This document shows, piece after piece, positions 40,312-49,060 of a stretch of DNA of 59,939 bases. The position numbers and the translations under genes are program-made. This DNA comes from Bacillota bacterium (GTDB taxonomy: Bacteria > Bacillota > Clostridia > Peptostreptococcales > Anaerovoracaceae). The stretch is from assembly GCA_017442785.1 (NCBI GenBank), contig JAFRZB010000039.1:1-59939 (forward strand). Reading direction: 5' to 3'. Under the pieces are notes generated by a model. The model did not search any database, had not been told where the DNA came from, and worked only from the letters and a program-made list of their open reading frames with translations. Numbering within the stretch: the first letter of the stretch is position 1; every line of letters starts with the position of its first letter.

Positions 40312-41943
40312 CTATCCTTTCATCTCTCTGAGCTTCTTAAGGGCGGAGGCTTCATCTCTGCCCAGTTTTTCGTGAAGATCGTGCCAGACCCCGTAGAGCC
40401 TTTCGTAAACGGCGCTGCTTTCGGGATCCGGAGTTATGACATCCTCCTTAAGGCCGCCCATGGCGGCAGAGGCTTCGAACACGTCACTGTATCCTCCGCT
40501 CTCCTTTCCGGCGGCTCCGGCCGCGAATATGGCAGAGCCAAGGGCGCTGCTCTCCGAGGACCTTACCCTGCGGACCGTAAGCCCGGTAATATCCGAATAT
40601 ATCTGCAGGAACAGCCTGTTTTTGGCTGCTATCCCGCCGGACGCGTAAAGCCCTTCCACAGGCACTCCTGCGCGCCTGTAGGCCTCTATTATCTCCCTCA
40701 GCCCGAAGCCCAGGCCTTCTATCAGGGCCCTGTAGACTTCCTCCGGGCGGGTGTCCAGGGTAAGCCCGAATATCGCTCCGGAAAGCGACGAATCCGCAAG
40801 GATGGAGCGGTTGCCGCCCCACCAGTCCAGGACCAGCAGGCCGGACTGCCCGGCCTTCAGCTTCTCCGCCTTTTCGGTAAGGAGCTGATGGACGCTTAGC
40901 CCGCGGGCTTCGGCCTCTTCTGCGATGTTTTTCCCGCAGGCGTTCTCCGCGAACCACGCCAGAGTATCCCCTACCGCGCTCTGCCCGGATTCGTAGCCGT
41001 AGAAGCCCGGATACACTCCGTCCTTTACTATCCCGAACGCACCCTCCACAGGGCGGAACTCCCTGCTCAGAAGTATGGTGCAGCAGGAGGTCCCGAGTAT
41101 CAGGAGCATGTTGTTTTCCTTTACCTCCCCCGTCACCGCGTAGGTAACGTGGGCGTCTATGTTTGCCGCGGCAACAGGTATCCCGGGGGCAAGCCCAAGC
41201 CTCCGAGCGGCTTCTTCCTTAAGCCTCCCCGCGGTCTGCCCCAGGGGGACCCTTCTTTCCGGCAGCTTTAAAAGCACTCTGCCGAAACCCTTCTCAGCAG
41301 CCTCAAGGAACTCCGCGCTCACGGAAGGATCGCTCTCGGAGAGCAGCATCTTGTAGCCTAAAGGCCCGGTGCTGGCTGTCATTTCGCCTGTCAGGGCCCA
41401 TACGGCCCGGTCTCCTGCCTCGCTGAAATACGCCGCGGCCTCGAACACCTCCGGGTCTTCCCTGTATATTTCCAGAAGCTTGGGGAGCATCCATTCCGCG
41501 TTTATCTTTCCTCCGCAGCGGGCAAGGAAGGCTTCATTCCTCTCCCTTGCCAGAGCCGTAAGCTCGTCTGCCTCAGGCTGCGCGTGGTGGTGCTTCCAGA
41601 GCTTCATCCACGCGTGCGGACGGCCGGTAAAGCCCTGTTTTTCGCACAGGGGCGTTCCTTCCGCGTCCACCGGCAGGAAGGTGCTGGAGGTGGCGTCTAT
41701 GCCTATGGCAATGATGTCCTCCGCGGAAACGCCGCTTTCCGAAACGGCCTCCTTTATTACCTTAAAGAGCCCGTCCATGTAGTCCTTGGGGTCCGCAAGG
41801 GCAAAGCCGTCCTTCTCCATCACCCCGTGCGGGTAGGTGAAAGACGCGCTGCCTGCGATGCTGCCGTCTCTTACCGAGGCGACGACTGCTCTTACGGACA
41901 GAGTCCCGAAATCGGCCCCGACGGTATACTTATCTCGGCTCAT
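40312..41943 (-). CDS. araB: FGGY-family sugar kinase, ribulokinase type
   Basis: A 543-residue FGGY kinase resembling ribulokinase (AraB), which phosphorylates L-ribulose. Typical segments are VGADFGTLSVRAVV, AIGIDATSSTFLPVD, KLWKHHHAQPEADEL, MLLILGTSCC and LYASGGIAAKNRLFLQI. The histidine-rich KHHHAQ block is typical of AraB. Neither the isomerase AraA nor the epimerase AraD is in the window. It overlaps the araM-like gene by 14 bases, an arrangement also found in Bacillus arabinose operons. Confidence 0.87.
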   Translation of the reverse strand: MSRDKYTVGADFGTLSVRAVVASVRDGSIAGSASFTYPHGVMEKDGFALADPKDYMDGLFKVIKEAVSESGVSAEDIIAIGIDATSSTFLPVDAEGTPLCEKQGFTGRPHAWMKLWKHHHAQPEADELTALARERNEAFLARCGGKINAEWMLPKLLEIYREDPEVFEAAAYFSEAGDRAVWALTGEMTASTGPLGYKMLLSESDPSVSAEFLEAAEKGFGRVLLKLPERRVPLGQTAGRLKEEAARRLGLAPGIPVAAANIDAHVTYAVTGEVKENNMLLILGTSCCTILLSREFRPVEGAFGIVKDGVYPGFYGYESGQSAVGDTLAWFAENACGKNIAEEAEARGLSVHQLLTEKAEKLKAGQSGLLVLDWWGGNRSILADSSLSGAIFGLTLDTRPEEVYRALIEGLGFGLREIIEAYRRAGVPVEGLYASGGIAAKNRLFLQIYSDITGLTVRRVRSSESSALGSAIFAAGAAGKESGGYSDVFEASAAMGGLKEDVITPDPESSAVYERLYGVWHDLHEKLGRDEASALKKLREMKG

Positions 41944-43306
41944 CTTTTACGAACTCCTTCATGAGAATGTCCTTTGCGGGCTTAAGAAGATCCAGATCCC
42001 AGAAGAGCTGGAGTATGGTGTAGCGCGCCCTTAGCTCCTTGGCGTAGAGTATGCCGTCCTCGACGTACTGCGGGCAGACTCCTACCTGCTCCGGCCTTAC
42101 CGGAGCACCGAGAGACTCAAGGACCTCCCTTATCCTTGCGCTGGGCGGTGCGGATGCCGCAAGAGCCTGTATCTCATCCCAGCGGGCCTCTATAACGTCC
42201 AGACGCTTAAGGAGCCCTTCTATGGAATTCTTGCCGTTCTTCTTTTCAAGGTCTATGACTACGGGAGCGCCGCCCCTGTAGGCGCGCTTCATCTCGGTCT
42301 CCCAGGCCTCAAAGGGCGGCCTTTCGGCCGCGGACTTCCTGAGCGCAGCAAAGTCCGGCTTTTCCATACCGGCAAGGAGCTCGTAAAGGCGCAGCATCAT
42401 CACCGTGCCTATACCCACCTTCGTGCCGTGCAGCACTGCGGGTATGCCGTCGAAGAGGAACTGCATCTCAAAGTAGTGCGATATATGGTGCTCCGCGCCC
42501 GATGCCGGCCTGGAGTTTCCGGCAAAGTCCATTGCCATGCCGGAGAGCACCAGCCCTTCGGTAAGCGTGCGTATGTCCTGGGGATCCCTTTCGGGAAGCT
42601 TCTCCGCCGCCTTCATGGTCTTGTCTATGGCGCCGCGCATTATGCCTTCTATCGTGGGGCAGAAGTACTCTCCGTTGACTATATTGGAGAGCTTCCAGTC
42701 CGTAAGGCAGTTGTATTTTCCGAGTATGTCCCCGACGCCTGCGGAGAGCATCTTCATGGGCGCCTTTGTCATGATGTCAAGGTCCGCCACCAGCGCCACC
42801 GGGGCGTGGGCGTTAAGCGTCACCTTAAGGTTATTCTGTATCAGAGGCGCCACGCCGCTCACCGCTCCGTCCATGGAGGGCGCGGTAAGTACGAGTATGA
42901 AGTCCCTTCCCGTAATGTACGAGAGGTAGCGCCCGAGGTCGTTTATGGTCCCGGCGCCGACGGATATGACAAGATCGCAGTCCGTCGGGAAGGCCATGCA
43001 TAGCTTTCCGAAAGACAGCTCGTCCGCGGGAAGGTCTCCCACCTCGGGGCTCTCAAGCACGCTGAAGGTAAGGTCCACGGACGCGGCCCTGAGTATCTCC
43101 GCGGTCTTTTCTCCGCAGACCGCCCAGGTGTGGGTATCGCATACCATATGCGGCCGCTTTTTACCGAGCTCCTCAAGAAGCCCGGGAAGCTCGGCTATGG
43201 CTCCGCTTTTCATTATCATGCGGGAAAACCTCGTGGAATGGTGCTTTCCGCACCCGCAGTCGAACGACGCCCCTAAAAGCGCCTCTATGGTAAGATCTCT
43301 GTTCAT
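41930..43306 (-). CDS. araM: sn-glycerol-1-phosphate dehydrogenase (AraM family)
   Basis: A 458-residue member of the iron-containing/glycerol dehydrogenase fold. AraM of Bacillus reduces dihydroxyacetone phosphate to sn-glycerol-1-phosphate, the archaeal-type lipid backbone. Marks are VGAGTINDLGRYLSYITGRDF, TAPSMDGAVSGVAPLI and SGAEHHISHYFEM with metal-binding His. An N-terminal Cys-x-Cys (DCGCGKHHSTRF) is also typical of the AraM group. I chose the ATG at 43306, with GGAGG six bases upstream, over the one at 43339. It is the first gene of the operon. Confidence 0.87.
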   Translation of the reverse strand: MNRDLTIEALLGASFDCGCGKHHSTRFSRMIMKSGAIAELPGLLEELGKKRPHMVCDTHTWAVCGEKTAEILRAASVDLTFSVLESPEVGDLPADELSFGKLCMAFPTDCDLVISVGAGTINDLGRYLSYITGRDFILVLTAPSMDGAVSGVAPLIQNNLKVTLNAHAPVALVADLDIMTKAPMKMLSAGVGDILGKYNCLTDWKLSNIVNGEYFCPTIEGIMRGAIDKTMKAAEKLPERDPQDIRTLTEGLVLSGMAMDFAGNSRPASGAEHHISHYFEMQFLFDGIPAVLHGTKVGIGTVMMLRLYELLAGMEKPDFAALRKSAAERPPFEAWETEMKRAYRGGAPVVIDLEKKNGKNSIEGLLKRLDVIEARWDEIQALAASAPPSARIREVLESLGAPVRPEQVGVCPQYVEDGILYAKELRARYTILQLFWDLDLLKPAKDILMKEFVKDEPR

Positions 43307-43410
43307 GAACGGCCTCCGAAAATCCATGGATGTACTCATCCTTTTGCTATTATTTTAGCACAGTTTTATTGTATAATCATCATTGTCAGAAAGCGAAAGG
43401 ATGCAGGAGC

Positions 43411-43725
43411 ATGAAAAAAGTACGTATTACAGTCAAGAAAAAGGCCCTCTACGAGGACCTTATAAAGGAATACGAAAACCCGATCGAACACGCCTGCAGC
43501 ATGAGGCTCGGGCAGGAATTCATCGCAAACGGATGGCAGAAGCCTGAGGGCTTCTGCGACAGCGCGTGGGACAGCATCTCGCCCTTCGTAATGGCGCTGT
43601 CGCACGGCGCAGAGGACTTCTACGACGGATGGATGAAAAACAGCCGCTCCGCCATGATCTCCTGCAACGACGGCTTCAGACCCGTCAGTTTCCTGCTTGA
43701 GACCATGGACGAAGAGGCAGACTGA
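43411..43725 (+). CDS. TIGR04076 family protein
   Basis: A 104-residue protein. The pattern matches the TIGR04076 family: MKKVRITVKKKALYEDLIKE at the start, then GWQKPEGFCDSAWDSISPFV and the end block SCNDGFRPVSFLLE. The family has no proven function and is frequent in anaerobes. The gene lies between divergent araM and convergent esterase genes, ending two bases before the esterase stop. An AGGAG is close to the ATG. Confidence 0.8.
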   Translation: MKKVRITVKKKALYEDLIKEYENPIEHACSMRLGQEFIANGWQKPEGFCDSAWDSISPFVMALSHGAEDFYDGWMKNSRSAMISCNDGFRPVSFLLETMDEEAD

Positions 43726-43727
43726 TA

Positions 43728-44702
43728 TCATAGCTTGAACAGTATCTTAAGATAGTTCCAGAAGTAGTACGGCACCAGGTAGTCCGTATGGTAATAATCC
43801 GACAATGAGTACAGGATGTTGTTCTTCTTCGGATCCGTTCCGTAGGAGAAGCAGTCCTGATCCGTTATCAGCTTAAGCTGGGCGCGCATGTGGGCTCCGT
43901 CCATGGGACCGCCGCTTGCGGCATAGATGAAGAACGGAAGCTCCGGGTACTTCTTTATCGGAGCGGTCACGTATGCCAGCACCTCCTCGTCCGAGGGTCT
44001 GGGGAAAGGCCTGCTGCCGCGCGGCATCGGAAGAGGCTTGTCGCAGAGCAGCCCCGCGCTCGTGGGGCAGAACCACCTGAAGTACGGGAAGGCATGGTTG
44101 AACATGCTCCATGTCCATACGCCGCCTCTTGAGTATCCGGAGAACGCCCTGTGGTCCCTTGTGGCTATTATGCCTTCCTCTGAGGGGTCCTCCAGATAAG
44201 TGTTGTATTTCATCTCCACCGCGGGGATTATGTCCTTTATTATCTCCTTGTCATAGTTGGCCGGAATGCCCGGGGTGTTGCCGTCTCCGGCCTCAGCGTT
44301 TCCGGTCTGTATCCTTTCGTCAGCGTCGCGCATGGGATCCATGTAGTAGGTAATGAACACTATTATGCACGGGTCGTTCTCGCCGGAATCGAAGAGCATG
44401 TCGAACATGTACTTGTTGCCGCCCACCGCGAACATGGCGGGCTCGCAGGTATTTCCGTGCTGGAAGTACAGAACGTTGTACTTCCTGGACTTGTCCTCCT
44501 TATCGTAGCAGTACGGCAGGTACACATACGCCCTCTTGTTGTAAGTGATCCCGTTCTCATAGACCGAGGTAGTGTAGTCCAGCCTTTCCACAAATCCCAT
44601 CTTTTCCGGAACGCCTGTCCGAAGGTACGGGTTCTCCTCGTGGACCGTCCTGTAGTTTATTACTTCTCCGGGCTCTGTAATGACTTTTCTGTACTTATCC
44701 AT
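43728..44702 (-). CDS. Esterase D/enterochelin-esterase-like hydrolase
   Basis: A 324-residue alpha/beta hydrolase of the putative esterase (COG2382) type, which includes feruloyl and acetyl-xylan esterases. Typical features are KRAYVYLPYCYD, VLYFQHGNTCEPA, the nucleophile elbow AFSGYSRGGVWTW (Ser) and YAASGGPMDG. There is no signal peptide, so it should be cytoplasmic unless exported by another path. GGGAGG stands before the ATG. It is followed on the strand only by the convergent small gene, and appears to be transcribed alone. Confidence 0.8.
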   Translation of the reverse strand: MDKYRKVITEPGEVINYRTVHEENPYLRTGVPEKMGFVERLDYTTSVYENGITYNKRAYVYLPYCYDKEDKSRKYNVLYFQHGNTCEPAMFAVGGNKYMFDMLFDSGENDPCIIVFITYYMDPMRDADERIQTGNAEAGDGNTPGIPANYDKEIIKDIIPAVEMKYNTYLEDPSEEGIIATRDHRAFSGYSRGGVWTWSMFNHAFPYFRWFCPTSAGLLCDKPLPMPRGSRPFPRPSDEEVLAYVTAPIKKYPELPFFIYAASGGPMDGAHMRAQLKLITDQDCFSYGTDPKKNNILYSLSDYYHTDYLVPYYFWNYLKILFKL

Positions 44703-44753
44703 TTAGATGTCCTCCCTGCGAAAATGCAGCCTGTATAATAAATGCCCGCGGGC

Positions 44754-45743
44754 TTACCTGTAGCTGTCCAGAACGCGCTTTAAAAGCTGCGGATCGTCTG
44801 TCATTATGGCGTCCGCGCCCAGCTCTATAAGAGCGCGCATGTCCTCCTCTTCGTTTATGGTCCAGAACTGGACCGCTATGCCGCGCCTGTGCGCGCGGTC
44901 GATTATCGTCTTCCTTGTAAGATCCAGCTCGATACCCTTTATGTTATATGACATCGGTATCTGCAGACAGGAGAAATCGGCCTTAAACAGCGGGTTTACG
45001 CGCAGCAGCTGGCTGATTATGAACTTGGCCGCGCCTGCGGTCGACGCGCCGCGCATAAGTCCGGGATGGTCCTTTTGCAGGCAGTCTTCTATGGCCGGGT
45101 GGAAGGTGCCCACCACCAGATTGCTCCTGTAATCCGGGAAGCGCTCGGCAAGGGTCCTGTCTATGATATCCGCTGCTGCAAAGCCCTGCTCCCCGTCGTT
45201 CTTTATCTCCACGATGAACAGCAGATCCTTTCGGGCACCGTAGAACTCCTCTAAAAGCTCGTGGAACTCAAGTATCTTAAGACCTTTTGCGGCCTGCTCC
45301 GCATCCGTAAGGTCCCTGTATATGTACCGGCCGCTTTCGGGGTCCTTAAAGTTATAGCCCATGTTGTACGCGCGCAGCTCCTCAAGGGTGTGCTCCGCTA
45401 TGACTACCTTTTCCGCGTCCTCCGGGCAGGCCACGCGGTTTATGGAAGAGTCGTGGCTGTAGACCAGGTGACCGTCGGCGGTCATCCAGAGGTCGGTCTC
45501 GCAGATCTGTATGCCGTATTCATTTACAGCGGCCCTGAAGGCCATGAGTGTGTTCTCCGGGTTGCTTATACCGCCGCCTCTGTGGGCTGCTATCATGGGA
45601 AGCGCGTCCTTTGCCTTAAGGAAGGGGTTTGCTGCCGCCTTTTTACCCGGAATGATATTAATCGCAGCCATGAACACCGCCAGGACTATTATCACACACA
45701 GCAGGACCTTAAGTCCCTTATGTTTTTTCTTCTGTCTTTCCAT
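44754..45743 (-). CDS. Membrane-anchored glycerophosphodiester phosphodiesterase
   Basis: A 329-residue GDPD-family enzyme with one N-terminal membrane helix (about residues 8-30), so the enzyme faces outward. The active site marks are MIAAHRGGGISNPENTLMAF, ETDLWMTADGHLVYSHDSS and the end block AVQFWTINEEEDMRALIELG. Such enzymes split glycerophosphodiesters, from phospholipids or teichoic acids, into glycerol phosphate and an alcohol. The ATG at 45743 is preferred. It may share a transcript with the esterase gene 51 bases downstream. Confidence 0.9.
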   Translation of the reverse strand: MERQKKKHKGLKVLLCVIIVLAVFMAAINIIPGKKAAANPFLKAKDALPMIAAHRGGGISNPENTLMAFRAAVNEYGIQICETDLWMTADGHLVYSHDSSINRVACPEDAEKVVIAEHTLEELRAYNMGYNFKDPESGRYIYRDLTDAEQAAKGLKILEFHELLEEFYGARKDLLFIVEIKNDGEQGFAAADIIDRTLAERFPDYRSNLVVGTFHPAIEDCLQKDHPGLMRGASTAGAAKFIISQLLRVNPLFKADFSCLQIPMSYNIKGIELDLTRKTIIDRAHRRGIAVQFWTINEEEDMRALIELGADAIMTDDPQLLKRVLDSYR

Positions 45744-45844
45744 AATGCACCTGCTTCGCCGTGTACTTATACATGTATTATACACGAAACGGCCTGACGT
45801 GCACGGCCGGCATCCACATTATTGCATAAAACTGTGCCCGAATT

Positions 45845-45879
45845 AAAAAACGGCCGCCCCGGAAGGTCCGGAGCGGCCG
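45845..45879 (-). terminator. Terminator of the EctB-like gene
   Basis: A 12-bp stem (CGGCCGCTCCGG with CCGGGGCGGCCG, one mismatch) followed on the minus strand by TTTTTTAATT. Confidence 0.9.
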
Positions 45880-45892
45880 ATGTTAATTATTT

Positions 45893-47155
45893 TCAAAGGG
45901 TCTTAAGCTCCTCGGCTATGGAGTCCCTTACGATCTCAAGGCCTTTCAGAAGAATATCCTTTTCTATTACCAGGGGAGGCATTATCTTTACCACACTTCC
46001 CTTTCTTCCGCAGCTTTCTATTATAAGGTCCTTGCCGAAGCACCTGTCCAGCACCCTGCCGCTGAAGCCTTCAGCGGGGATCTTGGAGCAGTCTATGCCC
46101 CAGATGAGGCCCCTGCCCCTTGCGGTAAGACGAGCGTCAAGCGGAAGGATCTCCCGGGCTATGAAGTCGTGAGCGACCGTCTCCATCTCCCTTACGTGCT
46201 CTTCGATCTTGTTGTCCAGCATGTACTCCAGCCCTGCGTTTGCGGCCACAAAGGCGAGCTGGTTGCCCCTGAACGTTCCGTTGTGCTCCGCAGGAGCCCA
46301 GATGTCGTACTCGGGCTTTATAAGCACCAGCGCCAGCGGGAAGCCGTAGCCGCCTATGGACTTGGACATGGTAACTATGTCCGGCTGTATGCCCGCCCTC
46401 TCAAAGGAGAAGAACTCGCCCGTGCGGCAGCAGCCCACCTGTATGTCGTCAACTACGAACAATATGCCGTATTCCCTGCAGAGATCATATGCCGCCCTGA
46501 GCCACTCGGAAGACATGACGTTTATCCCGCCCTCCGCCTGGAGAGTCTCCACGAACAGCGCCGCGGGCTTTTCCGCGCCGCTGTGGTCGTCCTCCAGCAG
46601 ATCCCTCATGTAGGCTATGGTGTCCAGCTCCGGGTACATGTAGGGAGCCGGAATGAAGGTGGCGTTGGTGAGAGGCACGCCTGAGCCCTTCCTGTGCGAC
46701 TGATCCGTGGTGATGGCCAGAGATCCGAGCGTCATGCCGTGGAAGGCTCCCATCATAGCAAAGACATTAGTCCTGCCGGTAACCTTGCGCGCAAGCTTAA
46801 GTGCAGCCTCGTTGGCGTTTGTCCCTGTGGGGCCTGTGAACTGTATCCTGTAATCAAGGCCTCTCGGCTTAAGCACCTTTTCCTCGAAGGTGGATATGAA
46901 CCTCCTCTTGGGAACGGTATACAGGTCCAGAGCGTGCATCAGGCCGTCGCCCTCCAGGTATTCCAGCACATCCTTCTTTATGTATTCGTTGTTATGCCCG
47001 TAGTTCAGTGCACCTGCGCCGCAGAAGAAATCTATGTAGCGCTTTCCGTCCTCATCAAAAATAAAACAGTCCTTAGCTCTTGCAAAGACCGCCGGGAAAT
47101 GCCTGCAGTACGAACGCACCTCGGATTCGTACAATTCAAATGGTTTAGTATTCAT
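45893..47155 (-). CDS. EctB-like diaminobutyrate-2-oxoglutarate transaminase
   Basis: A 420-residue class III PLP aminotransferase that resembles EctB along its length: YESEVRSYCRHFPAVFARAK, FFCGAGALNYGHNNEYIKK, LKPRGLDYRIQFTGPTGTNA, VVDDIQVGCCRTGEFFSFE with the cofactor Asp, the PLP lysine in VTMSKSIGGYG, and NGTFRGNQLAFV. EctB makes L-2,4-diaminobutyrate from aspartate semialdehyde. The ectoine partners ectA and ectC are absent here. It could supply diaminobutyrate for another purpose or work on a related amine. I chose the ATG at 47155. A palindrome overlaps its promoter. Confidence 0.85.
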   Translation of the reverse strand: MNTKPFELYESEVRSYCRHFPAVFARAKDCFIFDEDGKRYIDFFCGAGALNYGHNNEYIKKDVLEYLEGDGLMHALDLYTVPKRRFISTFEEKVLKPRGLDYRIQFTGPTGTNANEAALKLARKVTGRTNVFAMMGAFHGMTLGSLAITTDQSHRKGSGVPLTNATFIPAPYMYPELDTIAYMRDLLEDDHSGAEKPAALFVETLQAEGGINVMSSEWLRAAYDLCREYGILFVVDDIQVGCCRTGEFFSFERAGIQPDIVTMSKSIGGYGFPLALVLIKPEYDIWAPAEHNGTFRGNQLAFVAANAGLEYMLDNKIEEHVREMETVAHDFIAREILPLDARLTARGRGLIWGIDCSKIPAEGFSGRVLDRCFGKDLIIESCGRKGSVVKIMPPLVIEKDILLKGLEIVRDSIAEELKTL

Positions 47156-47173
47156 CTCCGATACCACCTCCTT

Positions 47174-47214
47174 TTTGATACTATATATTGTATATCAAAT
47201 AAAAAAAAGGTCAA
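47174..47214 (-). promoter_or_regulatory. Promoter and candidate operator of the EctB-like gene
   Basis: Minus-strand TTGACC (47209-47214), 16-nt spacer, TACAAT (47187-47192). The inverted repeat TTTGATA (47174-47180) and TATCAAA (47193-47199) brackets the -10 box, which suggests a repressor site. No regulator gene is next to it. Confidence 0.65.
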
Positions 47215-47242
47215 GTGAAGAAGACCTTTTCCCAACATCAAA

Positions 47243-47271
47243 TTGTAAAACCCCGTTCCCTGCCATATAAT
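47243..47271 (+). promoter_or_regulatory. Promoter of the macrodomain-SirTM pair
   Basis: TTGTAA (47243-47248), 17-nt spacer, perfect TATAAT (47266-47271). The start would be near 47278, about 35 nt before the ATG. Confidence 0.75.
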
Positions 47272-47312
47272 TAGACTGTATATGAGTTCGACAAAAAAGG
47301 AAGGTGCCGCAA

Positions 47313-48134
47313 ATGGATCAGAAGGAACGTCTGGACAGGCTCGTAGAGATATTCAAGGAAGACTCTGTCCTGTATAAGGACATGGAGACTCCGAAGGACG
47401 ACGAAGGCAAAAGGCAGCTCCTGCGCTCTCTCATGAACATAAGGATGCCCAAGGCAATGCCCCGGGAAGTCCTTGAGCTTCAGGACGAATACCTTAAGGA
47501 GCGCAGCCTGGAAAAAGGAATAGTACACCTTAAGGACATTCCGGCCGCAGCGGAGCTCGGCAGCCGCCATGCTTTTTCTGATAAGCTCTCGATATGGAAG
47601 GGAGACATCACAAGGCTGGCCGCGGACGCCATAGTAAACGCGGCGAATTCGCAGATGCTGGGATGCTTCATACCCATGCACAACTGCATCGACAACTGCA
47701 TACACTCCTTTGCGGGAGTGCAGCTGCGGGAGGAGTGCAGCCGCCGCATGGATGCGCTAAGAGAGGAGCACGGACCGGACTACGAACAGCCGACCGCCGT
47801 TCCCATGCTTACGGACGCCTACGACCTCCCCGCAAAGAAGGTCATCCACATAGTAGGCCCCATAGTTTCCGGAGTGCTGACAAAAGATCTGGAGGAGGAC
47901 CTTGCAGCCTGCTACAGGAACACACTGGATCTGTGCCTCGAAAACGGCCTCCGCTCCGTTGCCTTTTGCTGCATATCCACCGGCGTGTTCCGCTTCCCCG
48001 GAGGGCGGGCATCAGAGATCGCAGTAAAGAACGTAACGGACTGGCTCCGGAAGCATCCGGACGCGGTAGACAGAGTCATTTTCAACGTCTTTAATGACAG
48101 GGACAAAGAATATTATGAACAACGGCTTTTCTAA
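47313..48134 (+). CDS. Protein-ADP-ribose hydrolase, zinc-type macrodomain
   Basis: A 273-residue protein with a helical N-terminal part of about 85 residues and a macrodomain. The ADP-ribose pocket shows WKGDITRLAADAIVNAANS and CCISTGVFRFPGG. The stretch MLGCFIPMHNCIDNCIHSF carries the Cys and His residues that mark the zinc-dependent macrodomain class paired with SirTM. It would remove ADP-ribose from protein. AAGGAAGG stands eight bases before the ATG at 47313; a GTG at 47304 is less likely. Its 3' end overlaps the SirTM gene by 20 bases. Confidence 0.9.
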   Translation: MDQKERLDRLVEIFKEDSVLYKDMETPKDDEGKRQLLRSLMNIRMPKAMPREVLELQDEYLKERSLEKGIVHLKDIPAAAELGSRHAFSDKLSIWKGDITRLAADAIVNAANSQMLGCFIPMHNCIDNCIHSFAGVQLREECSRRMDALREEHGPDYEQPTAVPMLTDAYDLPAKKVIHIVGPIVSGVLTKDLEEDLAACYRNTLDLCLENGLRSVAFCCISTGVFRFPGGRASEIAVKNVTDWLRKHPDAVDRVIFNVFNDRDKEYYEQRLF

Positions 48135-49005
48135 GCTTTCCGAAGCTATAAAAACAGCAGAAGCCGTAGTCATAGGCGCGGGCGCAGGGCTCTCCGCCTC
48201 GGCGGGGTTTTCCTACAGCGGGGAACGCTTTGAGAAGTACTTTCCGGACTTCATCAAAAAGTACCGTATGGAAGACATGTATTCCGGCGGCTTCATCGTG
48301 ATGCAGCGTCCCCCGGAAGAGCTGTGGGCATACTGGAGCCGCTACATATACATAAACCGCTACATGGATCCGCCAAGGCCTGTTTACGATATGCTGCTGG
48401 ATGTGATAAGAGACAAAGACTATTTCGTCATTACCACGAACGTGGACCACTGCTTCCAGAAGGCAGGCTTCGACAAAAGCAGGCTCTTCTACACCCAGGG
48501 GGACTACGGCCTCTGGCAGTGCAGCAAGCCCTGCCACGAAAAGACCTACGACAACAAGGAGACTGTGCGGGAGATGGTGCTTGCTCAGGGCTTTACCATT
48601 GCGGAGGACGGCACGCTGACGGTATCGGAAGGGACGATGCTTAAGGCGGAAGTCCCGTCCGCGCTGGTCCCCTTCTGCCCCGTCTGCGGAAGGCCCATGA
48701 GCATGAACCTTAGGGCAGACGATACCTTCGTGGAAGACGAAGGCTGGCACAGGGCGCTGGAAAGATACTCGGACTTTATCGAAAAGCGCAGAGGGCGCCG
48801 CATGCTCTACCTGGAGCTTGGAGTCGGGATGAATACCCCAGGCATAATAAAATACCCGTTCTGGCGCATGACCAACGAGGACCCGAATGCAGTATACGCC
48901 TGCGTAAACTACGACCGCGCCTTCGCGCCCGACGCCATAAAGGCAAGGTCCGTATGCTTCAGCGGTGACATAGGCGAAGTGCTTGAAATGATGATGAATA
49001 ATTAA
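48115..49005 (+). CDS. Class M sirtuin (SirTM), protein ADP-ribosyltransferase
   Basis: A 296-residue Sir2-fold protein. The NAD pocket has VVIGAGAGLSASAGFSYSG (residues 18-36) and ITTNVDHCFQKAGF (106-119). The zinc ribbon uses Cys136, Cys140, Cys188 and Cys191. Gln128 of TQGDYGLWQC stands where ordinary sirtuins have the catalytic His, as expected for SirTM enzymes that transfer ADP-ribose instead of removing acyl groups. In staphylococci and streptococci SirTM modifies a lipoylated GcvH-like protein encoded beside it. No such gene or lipoate ligase is present here. I prefer the ATG at 48115; one at 48094 is also possible. Confidence 0.88.
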   Translation: MNNGFSKLSEAIKTAEAVVIGAGAGLSASAGFSYSGERFEKYFPDFIKKYRMEDMYSGGFIVMQRPPEELWAYWSRYIYINRYMDPPRPVYDMLLDVIRDKDYFVITTNVDHCFQKAGFDKSRLFYTQGDYGLWQCSKPCHEKTYDNKETVREMVLAQGFTIAEDGTLTVSEGTMLKAEVPSALVPFCPVCGRPMSMNLRADDTFVEDEGWHRALERYSDFIEKRRGRRMLYLELGVGMNTPGIIKYPFWRMTNEDPNAVYACVNYDRAFAPDAIKARSVCFSGDIGEVLEMMMNN

Positions 49006-49008
49006 ATA

Positions 49009-49036
49009 CCCGGGCATCTCTGCCCGGGCATTCTTT
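49009..49036 (+). terminator. Terminator of the macrodomain-SirTM pair
   Basis: CCCGGGCA/TGCCCGGG, an 8-bp perfect stem with a 4-nt loop, followed by CATTCTTTTG. The other side is also AT-rich, so it may serve the convergent hydrolase gene as well. Confidence 0.85.
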
Positions 49037-49060
49037 TGTATTGCTGTGGTATATGAAGAA

